DNA of 64,000 bases, taken from positions 2,918,408 to 2,982,407 of the forward strand of contig CM026423.1 in assembly GCA_014871385.1 (NCBI GenBank). Reading direction: 5' to 3'. Of the stretch, positions 1 to 12,884 are shown piece after piece; the stretch's first letter is position 1; each line of letters begins with the position of its first letter. This stretch comes from Ceratodon purpureus (lineage: Eukaryota > Streptophyta > Bryopsida > Pseudoditrichales > Ditrichaceae). A program made the translations under genes and the position numbers. Under the pieces are notes generated by a model. It ran no database searches. It worked only from the letters and a program-made list of their open reading frames with translations, and was not told where the DNA came from.

Positions 1-2323
1 TGTGACAGGTACGAATACTGAAAACTACAGCAACGAAAGACATCGTGATTCGGCAAAAGGCAGTTCAATGGTGCGTTGAGCTGCTTTGCACTCCTGACTC
101 TCGCGTCCGATGTCTTGCTGCAGGTGCACATCTATTAATTGGCAGAAGATAGATAATGCTTCCATTCTCCTTCCTTTTTGGCTTTTGAATGATGTTTCGT
201 GTTTGTAATCAATACTTTGTTGTACCGGAAATTTGAAGATGGGCTGTTCTGGATGGTAGGAATTCTGCCTCTTTTGGCTGAAATAGCGCAGACGGAGGAG
301 GATATGTATCTCAGGCAGGAGCTCGCCATGTGTTTCAAATATGCTTCAGGTGAATTTGCAGGCCTTGGATTATGCTGCATGACCCACGTGGGTATAATTT
401 GGCGTTCTACAATTGTATGCTTGTGGAATAACTCTGGGAACTTTTTTTTTGTGTTTTGACAGCCTCAACAGAAGCTTGGGACGCGTTGGTCGACCTCAAG
501 TGCATTGACAAACTCGTGGAGTATGTAAGCTTCGATAGACCATGAACACGCTTCAATGTTTCTGTTAAGATGAGCTTTTCTTATGGGCGTTCAAAATGTC
601 CTCTTGTTTGTTGATCCGGTGTTCAAGGTAAATTAATGCCTATAAGAGTGCGTACTTTGTGTCTATTAAGTTTGAACAAGCAGGAATTCTTTCTTCATGA
701 CTTGAAATCTACGTTGAGATTCACCTAAAGAAAGTTTTTCTTCCATGATACAGGTAGCAGTCGACAACAAATTGTTGAGAGGAAATGCTTTAAGTGCTCT
801 GAATGACTGTTGTCTTTCGGATAGAGGTGAGTTGTTGGAAAAACTAACACTGGAACCTGTGAATAATTGGACCGGATTTCTTGTACAATTCTATTCAGAA
901 AGTGTTGTGATTAGCTATCCTAACAGGCTGACGTTGAAAATCTTTGAAGAATTTGCAGTGCAACAGGGTAGCTTCCTAATAGGTGTCTTCATTTGTCTTT
1001 GCCTTGACATGTTTGCACTTGTGAGTAACCTGAGGCACATGATGTTTCCACAGCACGAGATGTACTTGTCAACAACGGTAAAACCTTACAGTTTATCTTA
1101 AAGCGCATTAACGAAGAGACAGACCGCGTAAACACAGTCGCGGCTTTGGACGTTCTGTCAAAATGTGTAATTGGTTTGAACTACTGCGAAAAAGCAATGA
1201 AGGAGCTTCTAAACGTAATTTCTACTTCTAAAACCTGTCTTGATGGCTAAATAAATGACGCCCAATTGATCGAAGCATGTCTTCTGCTTCAGTAAGCATA
1301 CTTTTGCAGGTATAAGATATTGCAAAATTCTGTACAGGTTAATGCCGTGTCTACAGCGCTACGTTTGATGGATTCGCCATTTTTGGATCTGAAGGAAGCC
1401 GCTACAAGATTTTTGTGTCTTATCTGGTGTGTACAAATAACCCTCCTTTCCTTATTCTCCTAAAAGAGAGCAGCTCCCCTCTTAAATTTATAAATGAAAT
1501 ATGTAGGAATCTTTGATATTCAGCATCAAATTTATCCCATCAACATCAACCTTGTGATTAAGCTCGAAGCTTCTGTGTATGGTTGGTTGCCATAAACTTG
1601 TCACATTTATTGTCACGTTGCTTCTGTGTTATCGTTATGAACGCAGCTTCCACATCAAAGGTAAAGACCAAGCTATAAAGCAAGGTGCAATTGAGAAGCT
1701 GCTACCATATCTGCATCACATTGAGCCCCGGATTCAGATCTTTGGTCTGGCTGCCCTGATGAGGTAATTTCCTGCAGTTTAAAATTCATAAACAGAGTAC
1801 CTGCTTCTACTTGGCAATATGGTCATGTACACTGATTAATCCAGATAACAGCAATATGGTCATGTACACTGATATATTTTTGGTTTACGTGCAGCATCAC
1901 CATTGCGGTCGAAGGGAAATTCCGAATTGTTTTTGCAGGAGGAGTTCCGTATATTAAACCCATGTTAGACCTCACCGACGATGTCATCTGTCTTTACGTA
2001 CTGCAGGTATCGAGACCGTTCCCCATGTTAAGTCATACTATTATGCAAGTTACTCAAGCATTCTTTTAGTTTGGTTCTGAAATATATCTATCTTTCTCAA
2101 ATTCTACCTGAAACATTGTGACAATTTTACTTTCTTTGAGCAGTTAATGATCAATACTGCCCACCACCCTGGAGCAAGGGCAAAGCTACAGGACTGTATT
2201 CCAATATTGCGCAAGATGATTACTGAGTCGACATCAGCTTGGTTGAAACGCACTTGTAGACAAGGCATTCAACAGCTCCAGTTCACATCACGCCCATACC
2301 CCAACCTCAGATTTGTGAGGTAA
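1..2323 (+). CDS. Armadillo-repeat protein, 3' part (truncated by window edge)
   Basis: Exons fit with continuous phase at 31-123, 260-349, 463-524, 754-826, 1054-1214, 1338-1426, 1647-1763, 1895-2006 and 2144-2323 (stop TAA 2321-2323). Bases 1-8 followed by GTACGA probably end the previous exon. The ~325 visible residues are alpha-helical and repetitive, in the ARM/HEAT style: leucine-rich helices such as VRCLAA, LLAEIA, NALSAL, AALDVLSK, IFGLAALM, and a final basic helix ending RFVR. ARM proteins are usually protein-protein adaptors. No U-box, kinase or other catalytic domain lies in the visible part, so the exact family is not assignable. All introns are 70-240 bp with GT-AG borders. The splice phases all match, which makes the model strong. 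The promoter and N-terminus lie outside the window. Confidence 0.72.
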
Positions 2324-3908
2324 TTAAGCGCTACCAGATTTAGCTCTATGATATACCGCAACATCTGGTTGCTACATTTCAACGGAGTTCAGTTTGCAAA
2401 CCATGTGGCATCATGTTATTTCTGCACAGTTGCATTGTGCTGAGAGCTTCAGGACCTGTAGGAAGCATCATGACTGAAAAAATAATAAAATGTAGGACTA
2501 ACCGGCAGCTATCCAACAGAAGTGAGAGGCTTGACACTAGTATGAAGCCCTCTCATATATGGTCAAATTTTGGAATTGTCAATGCTTAAATGTCAATGCA
2601 TCAGGGTCGGGTTTGCATATCTCGAAAGAATATCTATGAATCAAAATTAGTCATTTTTGCATGTTTTAAATTTTCTGTGAGACACTGATCATGACCGAAG
2701 TTTCTACTTGAAAGCGTTTTTGGTAATCTGCAGTTACTAGTGGCATTTTTATGTAACATGCTCTGTGTCGAAGAAAGTAAATAGCTGACCGAGTAACTCT
2801 GAATACAGACTCATAGTGTCTCTCGGTTAGTGGTTATTATGAAGTCTTGCAACCAGTAAGGTAATAAGAGCACCTAAAAGCAATCACCAAAAGATGGGGT
2901 TATCTTGAATCCAAAGTCTAAGCATGTCCTAGAGTATAATATTGCATTCATTTGTACTGTAACTGCTTTTGAGTGCCTTCCCTTGAGAAGAAAATGAATG
3001 AGATACATCTACTTCCTGTTTCTTCCTGCCTGCCTACTTCTAATATCCAAATCCTCAAATACCGTCTCTTCCTGTCTGTTTCCAATTTCTGGATTCTCAA
3101 ACATGGTTGTTCTGTTCTATCTCTATTGTTATAAAAATGGTCTAGTTCCAAATCTTGTGTAAAGTACTGCAAGAATCCGGTTCTTCGAATCGATCCAAAC
3201 AGTACGCCGAACGAATAACCGAGATGATACTAATCAAATACCCATCCGCTTGACTTCGAATCACTTCGAAAGGCTGGTTACAGTTTCATACTTTTGAAGT
3301 TTCCATGTTTCCCACATTGGGCATTCTGCATTATTGATAAAGAGAGGCATGAATTACAGCATAAAAAGCTTGACTGTCACATGAAAAAGGAAGAGTTTGT
3401 CAGTATATCAGGTTTCGTATATTTGGATGATTGTTTTCAGTAATAGAGAGGAGGTTTTGATTGTCGTTTTTTAGTTTTTGGGGAACCCAAATGGACGTTT
3501 GTTCTACAGGAACCTTTTGATTGTCGTTTTGATCTGTCGTGACTTGAAGAACCTTATATTGTGGATTATGAAAAGCTCAATGCACCTTTCTCTTTTGACT
3601 CTTTTCTCATACTTCATGTCACTTTAACATTGTTGAGAAGTACAGTATATAATGATTTTTAATATAAAGCTACTTTAAACAGTGTTCGAATGAAACTTGT
3701 GAACAATCTCTTAATGCTAAAATTTCCTAAAAGAGAACTCATTGTTTGGAAAAATGTGATAAAAGTTTTCTGGCCTAGCTGGTCTATTTGTGCTTGATTT
3801 AGATAGTTACAAAAATCCTATTCTCATTTTTTTTTCCCTACCAATTTGCTGTAATATAGCTCTAGGCACTCATATCTTCTTCTTTTTTTCTAAATTCTTT
3901 TCTCTATG
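2324..3908. other. AT-rich spacer after the ARM gene
   Basis: 3' flank of the ARM gene. No open frame with plausible codon use or splice borders was seen. Its proximal part presumably holds the 3' UTR and polyadenylation region. Confidence 0.5.
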
Positions 3909-3923
3909 AAATGTTTTATGGAA

Positions 3924-4021
3924 TGATCTTTTGGTAACCTCTCCTGCCCTGGGTTTCCCCCGATGAGGGCTTGTATTTTATCCCATTGCAATGAATTTTG
4001 CTTCAAGAAAAAAAAAAAAAA
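3924..4021 (+). mobile_element. Short poly(A)-tailed retro-insertion with 15-bp target duplication
   Basis: A ~98 bp insert ends in a run of about 19 A and is bracketed by the identical 15-mer AAATGTTTTATGGAA at 3909-3923 and 4022-4036. That is the signature of LINE-machinery retroposition: a variable-length target duplication and a 3' poly(A). The body (CCTGCCCTGGGTTTCCCCC, then GATGAGGGCTTG) carries no ORF, so it is a 5'-truncated LINE tail or a SINE-like RNA. Confidence 0.75.
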
Positions 4022-4036
4022 AAATGTTTTATGGAA

Positions 4037-7000
4037 GAGAGTTGGTTGTTAGCTACTATCCCACCCAGTCTACTACTACTTTAAGATTTTATTAATTCAT
4101 GAGTAACTCATGTTTGTCCTGTCTTCATCAAAGTAACAGATCCTGTGTATCGATTTGAAGAATTGAGATTCTAAACTATTATTCACAATGTCAAGGTTTG
4201 CAAATTAGATCCTCAAATACTGGATCATTTCAAGGTACTAACACTTTTGCCATGTTCCATTGTTATGATGGGCACACAGTATGAAGGAAGGAATGGAAAA
4301 CTTCCCCTTGTATTCAGTGTATACAAGCCTTCCAAGTGCCAAACATTGTAAGATCCATGCAAGAACTTTTACCTCCTTCCCTTCTCAAAGAATATGCAAT
4401 CTTCATACTCTCTAAGGTAGGAGCACCAAGAGCTGGGAAGGACCAATTGCGAAGCCAATGTGCACCGATAATTGGAAGTAGCATAAATAAACTAGAGGCA
4501 ACATGGAAGTAATTCATATCAACACAAACTTTGTGGTTTTTTGGTTCACTTGTAAATGGTTTTCCAATAGACTTCTAATATTGCTTATTAGTTTCTATCA
4601 ATGTAAATTTTTTAAAAATTTAAATGAAATTAAATACAAATGAGGAACAAAGTGTCCTCCATCCTCCAACATCCTCTTTGTATGTCGGATGTTTGAATTT
4701 ATATTATTTTCTCATGGCTTCCGAACCAATTTCCTAGCCAAGGACTTCAAAAGTCACAGTTGCTTGTCCTTCTACCTTATAAGAGTTGTATTATGAGAAG
4801 AGCATGAGAACAATCATGCATGAAGGACAACTACGATGCTTGTATGAAGGCGACAATTTCTAAAGTTTAGAAGATTATTCCAAGGTACCTTTCAAACATC
4901 TAATCTGGTTCATAGTTTTTCTATCGTATTGTTAACCCATATTTAATGTTGATCATCTCCATATGAATTTTATGAATAATGAAAGGTTGTTGATTTATTT
5001 ATCACTAGTAGTTTATTTCATGTCCCATTAACTCTATCTCCGATGAGAGGTATCAAAGATAGCATGAACTACTTAGATCTTGGTGGACTACGTAGTTGTT
5101 CTACCACCAAAAGACTCTAAATTGCAGTAATGTTTTTCGTGCCTATTGTGCAATGAAATATAGTGCACCGTTTGCCTCAAAAAAAAAAATTAAAAACCCA
5201 AAAAAAAAATTCTAAATCATCTTGGTCATTTTAAACAGAGTTACAACCCAATGATAGAAAGAATGTGTACAGGATGTAGCCACACCTGAGTAAAGGAATT
5301 CAGCTTTGCAGCTAGCTTGGCTGATGGGTGACAAAAATGCAGGTCCAAAAATCCAGGTCTAGCTGGTGTCACAGATTCACAATGTATTATGTGTGGGAAA
5401 GAGGTCCATAATTAGCTTGTTTGTAATTGGGAGCAAATGAGTTGATGCTGCCCCAACTCAGTCCTGAATTAGTGTGTGTTGTAATTAATTACACCTGTAT
5501 ATCTTATCTGGAAATTCAACTAATTTTTTGTGTATGAATTGCTTACTTGGTTCCAAATTCGCAAAGATTTTGGTTCACAGTTTGGAAGCAAGCTCAACCA
5601 TGAACCAATGATATCATGCTTTGGAGTTGGTTAACTCTATTGAGAAGGGGGTACCGTAATTTAAAGAGAACCATCAGTTGTAATTTGGTCATTTTGCACA
5701 AAATTCAAATTGTATCAGCTCAGGGAAGCCTTTGTGCATTAGCAGTGGGGCATTGTTTGGTAGCCACACCATCTGCACACAGTCAAGCCTAAGTTAGAGT
5801 TATTCCTTGAGAAAAAGAATATAACATGACTTTACACATAAGAGTCAGGAGCAAAAATTTCTATATTTCATAGTTTCTAGTTTTAAACGTTTTTAATGTG
5901 TATGACGTATTATTAAAAACTGTGCCAAAAGGTAAGTAAATCCTTTATTGAATTGTTCTGTACTTAATTTTTTCCCCCTTACAGTACAAATTGAGGAATT
6001 TTCTTTAATTCTCTGCACTTTTCCTGGTCTTTATTAGATAGATTGGGAATGATGCAGAATAACTTCAAAAGGTTCAATATTATGTGCATCTATTTACTCT
6101 TTTATTCAATTAAAATGATCAGATATGAGGATAATAACACTCAGCTATTCAAAATATGTATGTATTGGGTTCTACAGTTGGTATACTAATCAAATCAGGT
6201 TTGCCAACTGAACCTGGGTTCATTGTCAATCAAAACCAGTATATTTGAGCAAGAAGGATGTGTCACAAAGGTCAAAACCAACAAGTTTTGCTGTCCAACC
6301 ACAGCTTTGCAGCATGGAGCACAAGTTTCTTATTATAGCTGCATTTCATGTGCAATAATACCACAGAAAATTGCTGAAGCAGTGAGAACTAGTTGACTTG
6401 GAACATTTCTTTGTATGAGTAAATTGAATGAATTCAAAACGTAAATTATACATGTACATGTAATTTTATATCGCGGGCGGAGAATGTCAAAACTCACCTG
6501 ACCTCAGCTTCCATCAGTCAAGTACACATGGCTCTTGTGAACTCTTTACAACCTGCAGGGATCATATAATTTGATGAGCCCATCAACTGTTGATTTCCAA
6601 AAAATCACATAAATTTAGGCCATCATTTGCATGTGAACTACTTTCAATACAGTAGTTCAAGTTTTGCTGAGAAATCCCTGATTGCTGATAGTGAATACTT
6701 GAAGGAATCAAGTAAATGAGCACTGCGCAGTGCAGGCAGGAGTATATCCTTATCATACAAATGTCAAGCAGAGAATTTAATTGTGGAGAACTGTCTTATG
6801 GAAATATAACAGAAAGAAACTTGCAGTAGCTGACTACAAGGCTACCTTCAACTAGCTTGCAAAAGCTCTAATTGCAATATATTTATGTTGTTCCATGCCA
6901 GCTGAATATCAGTACACAGCACTGCTGGGGGTGGAAAATTTTCTCACATAACTAAGCAGCTCTGTGGGATCAAAGATTTCTCTCTTGAGCAGACCACTCT

Positions 7001-7437
7001 CAACCTGAATTCCTTAAGTTTTTGTTCAACATTCATGGTGAGTTGAGTTGCTGAAGATTATAGCAATTACTTAATTTGTTTGAAAATTGACTCACTTCAA
7101 ACAGATCGAGGCTAGATCCACATGAATTCAAAGCAGTTGAATCTTGTGAGCTGAATGACAATGGAAGCCACATGAACTTGAAACTGAGTGGAACACAATA
7201 TTATTGCTAAGCAGTTGAAACTGAGTGGAAGTTAGTTCCAGTCAGTTGACATGCCAACTGACTATAACTGGCAGGATGGCAGTTAGAACTTAGGGCTGCC
7301 TGTAATTTCACATGTTATTTGCTGGTTGCATCACTCACTATTCATGTATCACTCACTCATTGTAACTTCCCTCAATGCTACAATACCACGCACAGGCAAA
7401 TTATGCACTTCACATACTGCCAAATTTTGAACACTGA
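4037..7437. other. AT-rich intergenic DNA left of the CACTA element
   Basis: No gene is supportable. A second A-rich stretch near 5180-5210 could be another LINE tail, but no flanking duplication was found. Bases 7160-7260 carry a short local duplication of the phrase TTGAAACTGAGTGGAA. The last three bases, TGA at 7435-7437, are the left target duplication of the CACTA element. Confidence 0.4.
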
Positions 7438-7465
7438 CACTAGTAGGAACTGAGGCCAACTACAC
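7438..7465 (+). repeat. Left terminal inverted repeat of the CACTA element
   Basis: 28 bases, an exact reverse-complement match to 26288-26315. It starts with the diagnostic CACTA and is preceded by TGA. Confidence 0.93.
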
Positions 7466-8292
7466 TGGACTTTACACTGAAAAACGAGCTAATCTGGTCG
7501 AATGGAAATGGTGTTCTCGAAATTGTGTTCGGTGTTATATGGCACCTGACAGTGCGATGGTCGTGGGCTTGAAAAAGGCTTCTGAAATTTTCACGCGGGG
7601 CCCGCCGCTACATGGGTTCACGGCAGAATCACGTGGGGTGTGAATTTATGTCGACTTTACTGGGGGGGTGAGTGAAAGTCAGGTGCAGATTTTATGCTGG
7701 ATGAACTTCGGAGATACAGACTACGTCACTGTTCAGGCCCGGTAACTTGGCCAGAATTGTTACCTCCAATGATTTAGTAATACCCGTCCGCTTTCTTTGG
7801 CACATATACGGGTTCGGAACATATCCGGAACCTGCACCGTTTCTTACCCGTTTGGAAAGGTTTGCACACATCCTGATGTTATTGAGAACCGTGTTCTCTT
7901 CCTCATGTTCATGTACATATTTCGTAATATTGGTACCCAGATTAATACAGGATGATGGGTATCTGTGATGTACCTACCCGGATTGTGCGAGCGGTCATAT
8001 GGACAAAACGGGTATAGCCGGATATGCCATCAAGCCGGGTAGGTCCAGTTTAGGGTCGGATAGTGGAAGCTCAATTTAGCACCGTATGCAAGCAAAAAGA
8101 CGGCACCGAACCATTTCATCCTAAAAGAAGCTGTCTAGTGCGCATGCATGCACATGAATGCGAAAGAGATTCAACTTGAATGCTATTGTTGTGGAAATTC
8201 CAGGGGTATTTTTATAGAGACGGTGCCAACATTTCCAGATTACATATCCACTACTCTAAAGGATTGCACTCTGTTATTGTGCCTATACATTC
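7466..8292. promoter_or_regulatory. Left subterminal region of the CACTA element
   Basis: Non-coding and GC-richer than the flank. Between about 7780 and 8050 the short words ACCCG, CGGGT and CCGGATAT recur on both strands (for example TACCCGTCC, ACGGGTTCGG, ACCCGTTTGG, TACCCGGATT, AACGGGTATAG, GCCGGGTAGG). In En/Spm, TnpA binds repeated subterminal motifs, so these are candidate binding sites. That role is inferred. Confidence 0.45.
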
Positions 8293-11200
8293 TCACGACT
8301 GTGGCACTGATGGCAGCTTTGCATTTTTAATCTTGTTCTTCTTCCATAACAGTCGTGTCAACCACTTTACATAGACGCTACTACCCGAAGGCTTCACCAG
8401 AGCATGCTCCATTACAGTGAATGGCTGGCGTTCTTCGACGAAAAGCAATGGCAGGTTCGGAATGACAATTCGGTGAATTTGGACCATCTGCTCCCCCTCC
8501 TTGCAGTGTGAGCCATACTTCTGGCTTGGCGACTTCCAGCTACCGCCAGTCCTACCTTCTGCGACTATTGTGTTGCCATGATCTGGATGTAGAAAATAGC
8601 ACATACTGTTCGCTGCAATTGCACCATCGTCTGGACAACGTGGCATTAAGGCAAGATCAGTGAGCAATGGAGCAGGTCTTACCGCGAGAGGTGTCTCCGA
8701 CAGTGTTGACATCCCGCGAGTTGTGACTCCGTCGCTTGGGCTGCTTGAAGTTGGTTGACTGTCAGGCAATCCCGGCTGTGCGTCATGGCTCCTGCCTCTC
8801 AGTTCAACGCCCCTCTCTGTAACTCCGTCGTTGTCCACGCTTGGGTGCGGTGAATGCACATGCGGAGCAGATATGATGGATGCGGAGACATCCGTGGATA
8901 CAGCTGCTCCTACTGGCATCGGGTTTTTGAAATTCTGCAAGAGCGTGTTGGGAGTGATCGGCAAGGTGTCTCCACTGGCCCAGGACGGAGAACGATCTTG
9001 CATGTCCCTGGTTCGAGCTACAGGGTCCACTGTAGGTGCCGGTGCAGTCTCTTGCAGATTCCCGGTATATCCTCCTCCGAAATTGGAGGTGTGCAAATGC
9101 ATGGAGAAGGGACGGTACTCACTTGTTGGACCTGACTCGATTGTTGGCGGCTGGACATGTGGGACTGATGGTGACATCGAACGCTGCAAAACATTTACGT
9201 GGGGTGAGGATGCCGGGGACTGGAGTTGAGGAAATTGTGGAGTCTGCGGGTTGACTAGTCGCAGTAGGAGGTCCTTGATGTCTTTAATTTGTTCCTTGCT
9301 AGAACTTAAATCAGACGCCATCTTCTGCACGGTTGTCTCCAACGCATTGATTCTTGTTGCCTCCCGAAGACTATATGGGGGGGTCGCTGAAGACTGTAGT
9401 ACCATAACAGCCGAAAACAGGTTACTACACAAGGGCATGTCATATCTTAGCATAATGTGTCTGATAACGTTCAGTGTAATACGGTTAGTGCACAACCATA
9501 TCATTAAGAAGGAAGCTAGTTTTTAAAATCTGACAATCCTAGAGTGGAATGGAGATAGGAGATCTTACACGCGGGAAGCTTGGTGTGAGTTCTTCGTTAA
9601 GAGGTCCGGGGGCAGACGCACATGTGGTAACATGATTGAAGTTCGTAGTCGGAGTGCTTTGCTGAAAACCAGTGCTGAAGCTAGTGTTCGAGTCACTTTG
9701 AAATGTCGAGGTATGCGGCACATGCGACGGTAAGTTCCTTGCTTGTGTCCTATTCTCGGCCTGCACCATTTAGTGTCACGCATCAGTGAAGAAAAAAAAA
9801 ATGATACCCATGTGAAATTGAACAATGAAAGATTGGTTGAATTATGCAACAAATAATTTGTAATGATAAAGTCTGTCGAATTTAATAATAAGTCATAAAC
9901 AAAAGTATAACAAAAACGTAGCAGCTCAAAAGGTTTAGGGTGATACATCGATGTGAGAATCTGTCTCGAGGTGGCAGCTATCGTTTTCCAGATTATGGGC
10001 CTTCCGCTTCCCCTTTCTCATTTCAGTCATTTGGATGCTCTCCTCCCTTCCAGCTGCACTCAACCAGTATTTCTTCCACTCCATGAAGGCCTCCAGCGGA
10101 CATCGGGGGTGCCTTGACCCCCATTCAATGAAGTGTGCCTTCCACAACTTTCTATCATTTTTTAGAGTGTTTTTCAAAAAAATTCCTAAGTACTTAATGT
10201 CCAATGGACGGGAGTATGTAAAGGTTTGACCCAGTTTCTGAGCGATACATTCTACTTGTGAGTTCCAAATTTCGCGTTTTGCTTTATAGCTTCTAATTTT
10301 GAAATTTAAAGTCTGACGGGCACATAATCTTGCTTGCCGATGCCATGGGCTCTTAAGTCCAAGTACAGTACCTGAATTGCAGACTGGAATTTGTATGTGG
10401 GGCTCACGATTTTGTGTGTGAGCAGAAGCCATCTCTCGCAGGTAAGGTCTCGCCATCTCCCGCTGTGCAGCTCGTTTCCGATTCTCTTCGGTCCTCAGGG
10501 GATCTCTTGCTGGTCTGCGTCCTGTATGCCATTCCGAGGCATCAACCTGCTGCTGCGAGACAGTGTCTCCCCTTTGAGGTGTGCCCGAATTTGAAGGTGC
10601 TGGCCCAGTCTCCTCTCTGACGTCCGCATGCTGCACTGGTGGGATGAAGGGCACATTGTTCAGCCACGGTCCTTCAGCAGGTATCGTTCCGAAGTGAGTC
10701 GGGAAAGGGATGGAGCATGCACCCTGATGCGCTGAATTATAAGGTAAAGGGGGTTGCTGAGGATGCTCACGATTCGAATTCCTTTGAGTTTGAGCCCGCT
10801 GTAGTTGCTGCAAAACAATCAGTTAGGAAAATGTTTACAAGTGATAAAAAAAATGTAAATATATACAGTACTGACATCGAGACGTTTAACAGTACATATG
10901 ATAACCAATTGCTACAAAAGTTACCTTAAAATTTTACTTACGGTTTAGTATCTCAATTATAACATGTACATTGAAGTGAATAAACCGTGGTTACACTTCT
11001 ACAATTTTTTTGTTATTCTTCTGCTATGTTACTAATACGTGTTTGAAAATGTTCTCACAGTTGTAACTACGACAATAAGATTAACCATCTCGGACACTCT
11101 ATTCATATCTTAGATGTTAGGGTAATCGAGAAGAGTGCGTGAGTCGTACCTAAGCATGTGGTGGTCCATTATCATAATTCCATTACAATGTTCGTCACAA

Positions 11201-11703
11201 ATATTTCTGGTCAATTACGGATCACAATGTAGGAACTGTGTGCATTTGCAATTCATGTGACACTAAGTCTAAGTACACTCACATTGTTAGCCATGTTCAT
11301 CACCTTCAATAAATTTGAACAAAAGTGCCGAAACTAAGGGAATTGGAGACTCTGCCTAACCTAATATTTGAGCAGCACTGTGCTCGCAGTGCGACCAATT
11401 TAATAAATAACTGAACATAAAAACGGGACTCATGGAACAAGGACAAACTTGCTCGTGTGGGAATTTTCATTTCGGACATACCTCGCTCTCAGTGTTATTG
11501 ATTGTCCGTCGACCTTCCACAAGGGGACATGTTGAATACCGTGCTGGAAATGCCATCGACCTACGTTCCACTGATGAAGGTAGATAACTTGCGGAATCAC
11601 TGACTGAAGACTCCGGGGACAGATTGCCTCTAGAAGAAGAGCTCGACGGCCAAGGATCTAGGCAACTGCGGTGCACTTTGCGAGGTCGGCGTGCATCCTC
11701 CAT
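8293..11703 (-). CDS. TnpA/TNP1-like CACTA accessory transposition protein
   Basis: Four exons join in phase on the minus strand: 11703-11482, 10807-9947, 9760-9569 and 9393-8293, giving about 791 residues. The start codon (MEDARRPRK) is the first Met before a basic, Ser-rich leader. Residues ~230-332 look like the plant Ptta/En/Spm transposase domain (Transposase_24): a basic helix region followed by an EWKKYW motif. After a Pro/Ser/Thr-rich stretch comes a short coiled coil (LREATRINALETTVQKM). The C-terminus (~700-785) has the spacing of the TNP1/EN/SPM domain (Transposase_23): a VAEG start, a VQIHRIVIP core, and SSVYVKW at the end. In En/Spm such proteins bind subterminal repeats. It is divergently oriented to the ORF at 12129. 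Splice sites are inferred by eye. Confidence 0.7.
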
Positions 11704-12128
11704 TAGGGTTCGGCGCCGGCGTTCTGGATATTGTACTCTCCTAGAGGTGACGCTAGATATTAGACCGCCTGAAAAGGATGGTAGGCGGCAAAGGATCAGA
11801 AAGCAAGCACGATGCCAAACTCGAGCAAAGTGTTGTCCTCCAAGGTCTGGCTGCAATACTGGCCTGTCTATTTGAGATAGGATCAGTTGAGCCAGGTTCA
11901 GAAAAGTGCGTGAAAAAATCCAACTTCTTCCGAATTCGGCTAGACATGTAACTGACACCGTATTCTATTGCGAGTCTACAATGGCATGTGGCGGCGATTG
12001 ATTTGGGAACGTGGGAAACAGGGAAACTTCACTCCGACTATACTGGACCACCACTTGAAGGCAATAAGAAGAGATCGTGAATCTCACTATGCACGCAGTA
12101 TCAACTCATTGTAGCTCTCTTCGAAGCT
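11704..12128. promoter_or_regulatory. Shared divergent promoter region inside the CACTA element
   Basis: 425 bp separate the start codons of the minus-strand TnpA-like gene and the plus-strand ORF at 12129. The head-to-head arrangement implies a bidirectional promoter. No clear TATA box was recognised. Confidence 0.4.
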
Positions 12129-12884
12129 ATGGAGGGATGGAGTCCAAGAACGTTGGTTCGAACGGGATTCTGCCGCCAGGACTCGCATGGGAATATAGTC
12201 TCGGTGTGGAATTTTGGCGACTTGGAGGAGTTACTTAGGGACTTCGATTCAGCAGAGGAGTCACAGGGGGAACCTGATTCTGAAAACGAGCCCCCGGTGT
12301 TGGAACCAGAAGTGATTATACCGAGAAGACTAGCGTTCTCACCTGATCCGGATGTACTTGCAGATGCAACAATCCTGAAGGAGGAGCTCTCTAGCAGTTG
12401 CGGAGCGTTAGGATTGATGAGTGGGAAGGAAGGTGTGCAGGATGCCCTTGCACACTTTCAGAGTAGAGGTGCAATCTATACGGTGGATTTCTCGAACCAA
12501 GGCCAGTGGGATCCGACCACAAACGAGTTTTATGCAGACATGCCCGACTTGGAGGACGCCAATTTGATTCTTGTCGATGACGCAGAAATACTTGAGTCCG
12601 AACCGCCCACAGATACGACGCAATACTTGCTGGTTGCGAGCCATGGACACGGTCTACAGGTCGTTAATGCCGATGTTAATACCACGACGTATTCAAGGCA
12701 ATGGTGGACTAATTGGACACGCGGCCTAGAGATCTTGGCGACGGCAGTTATTGTGCACGGCCTATGCATCGTGTTCGGAGTATCAAACTCTACGGGAGCT
12801 GAATTGATTGATACTCTGGGTTCTTTTTGCCAGTTTCCCGACCACAGCCACCAGTCCACCAGTGCTCGCGTCGATCGTGCGTAG
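12129..12884 (+). CDS. Unknown 251-aa protein encoded in the CACTA element
   Basis: A single open frame starts MEGWSPRTLV, directly opposite the TnpA-like gene. It is acidic over residues ~35-75 (EESQGEPDSENEPPVLEPE) and again around 135-160. Residues ~190-222 (WWTNW, then LEILATAVIVHGLCIVFGV) form one hydrophobic segment that could cross a membrane or be a buried helix. The end is Ser/His-rich. It matches no CACTA protein domain I know. It may be a complete single-exon gene or the first exon of a longer one. The low stop density against surrounding frames supports real coding, but the function is unknown. Confidence 0.5.
   Translation: MEGWSPRTLVRTGFCRQDSHGNIVSVWNFGDLEELLRDFDSAEESQGEPDSENEPPVLEPEVIIPRRLAFSPDPDVLADATILKEELSSSCGALGLMSGKEGVQDALAHFQSRGAIYTVDFSNQGQWDPTTNEFYADMPDLEDANLILVDDAEILESEPPTDTTQYLLVASHGHGLQVVNADVNTTTYSRQWWTNWTRGLEILATAVIVHGLCIVFGVSNSTGAELIDTLGSFCQFPDHSHQSTSARVDRA

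Noticed and set aside
5169-5210. A-rich tract considered as a second retro-insertion tail
   Set aside because: No flanking target duplication could be found.
8831-9229. Plus-strand 132-codon frame
   Set aside because: It lies opposite the TnpA-like exon 4, which has clear domain similarity.
11467-11958. Full 163-codon minus-strand frame as the first TnpA exon
   Set aside because: The segment before MEDARRPRK has no plausible coding character. The Met at 11703 gives a typical basic leader.
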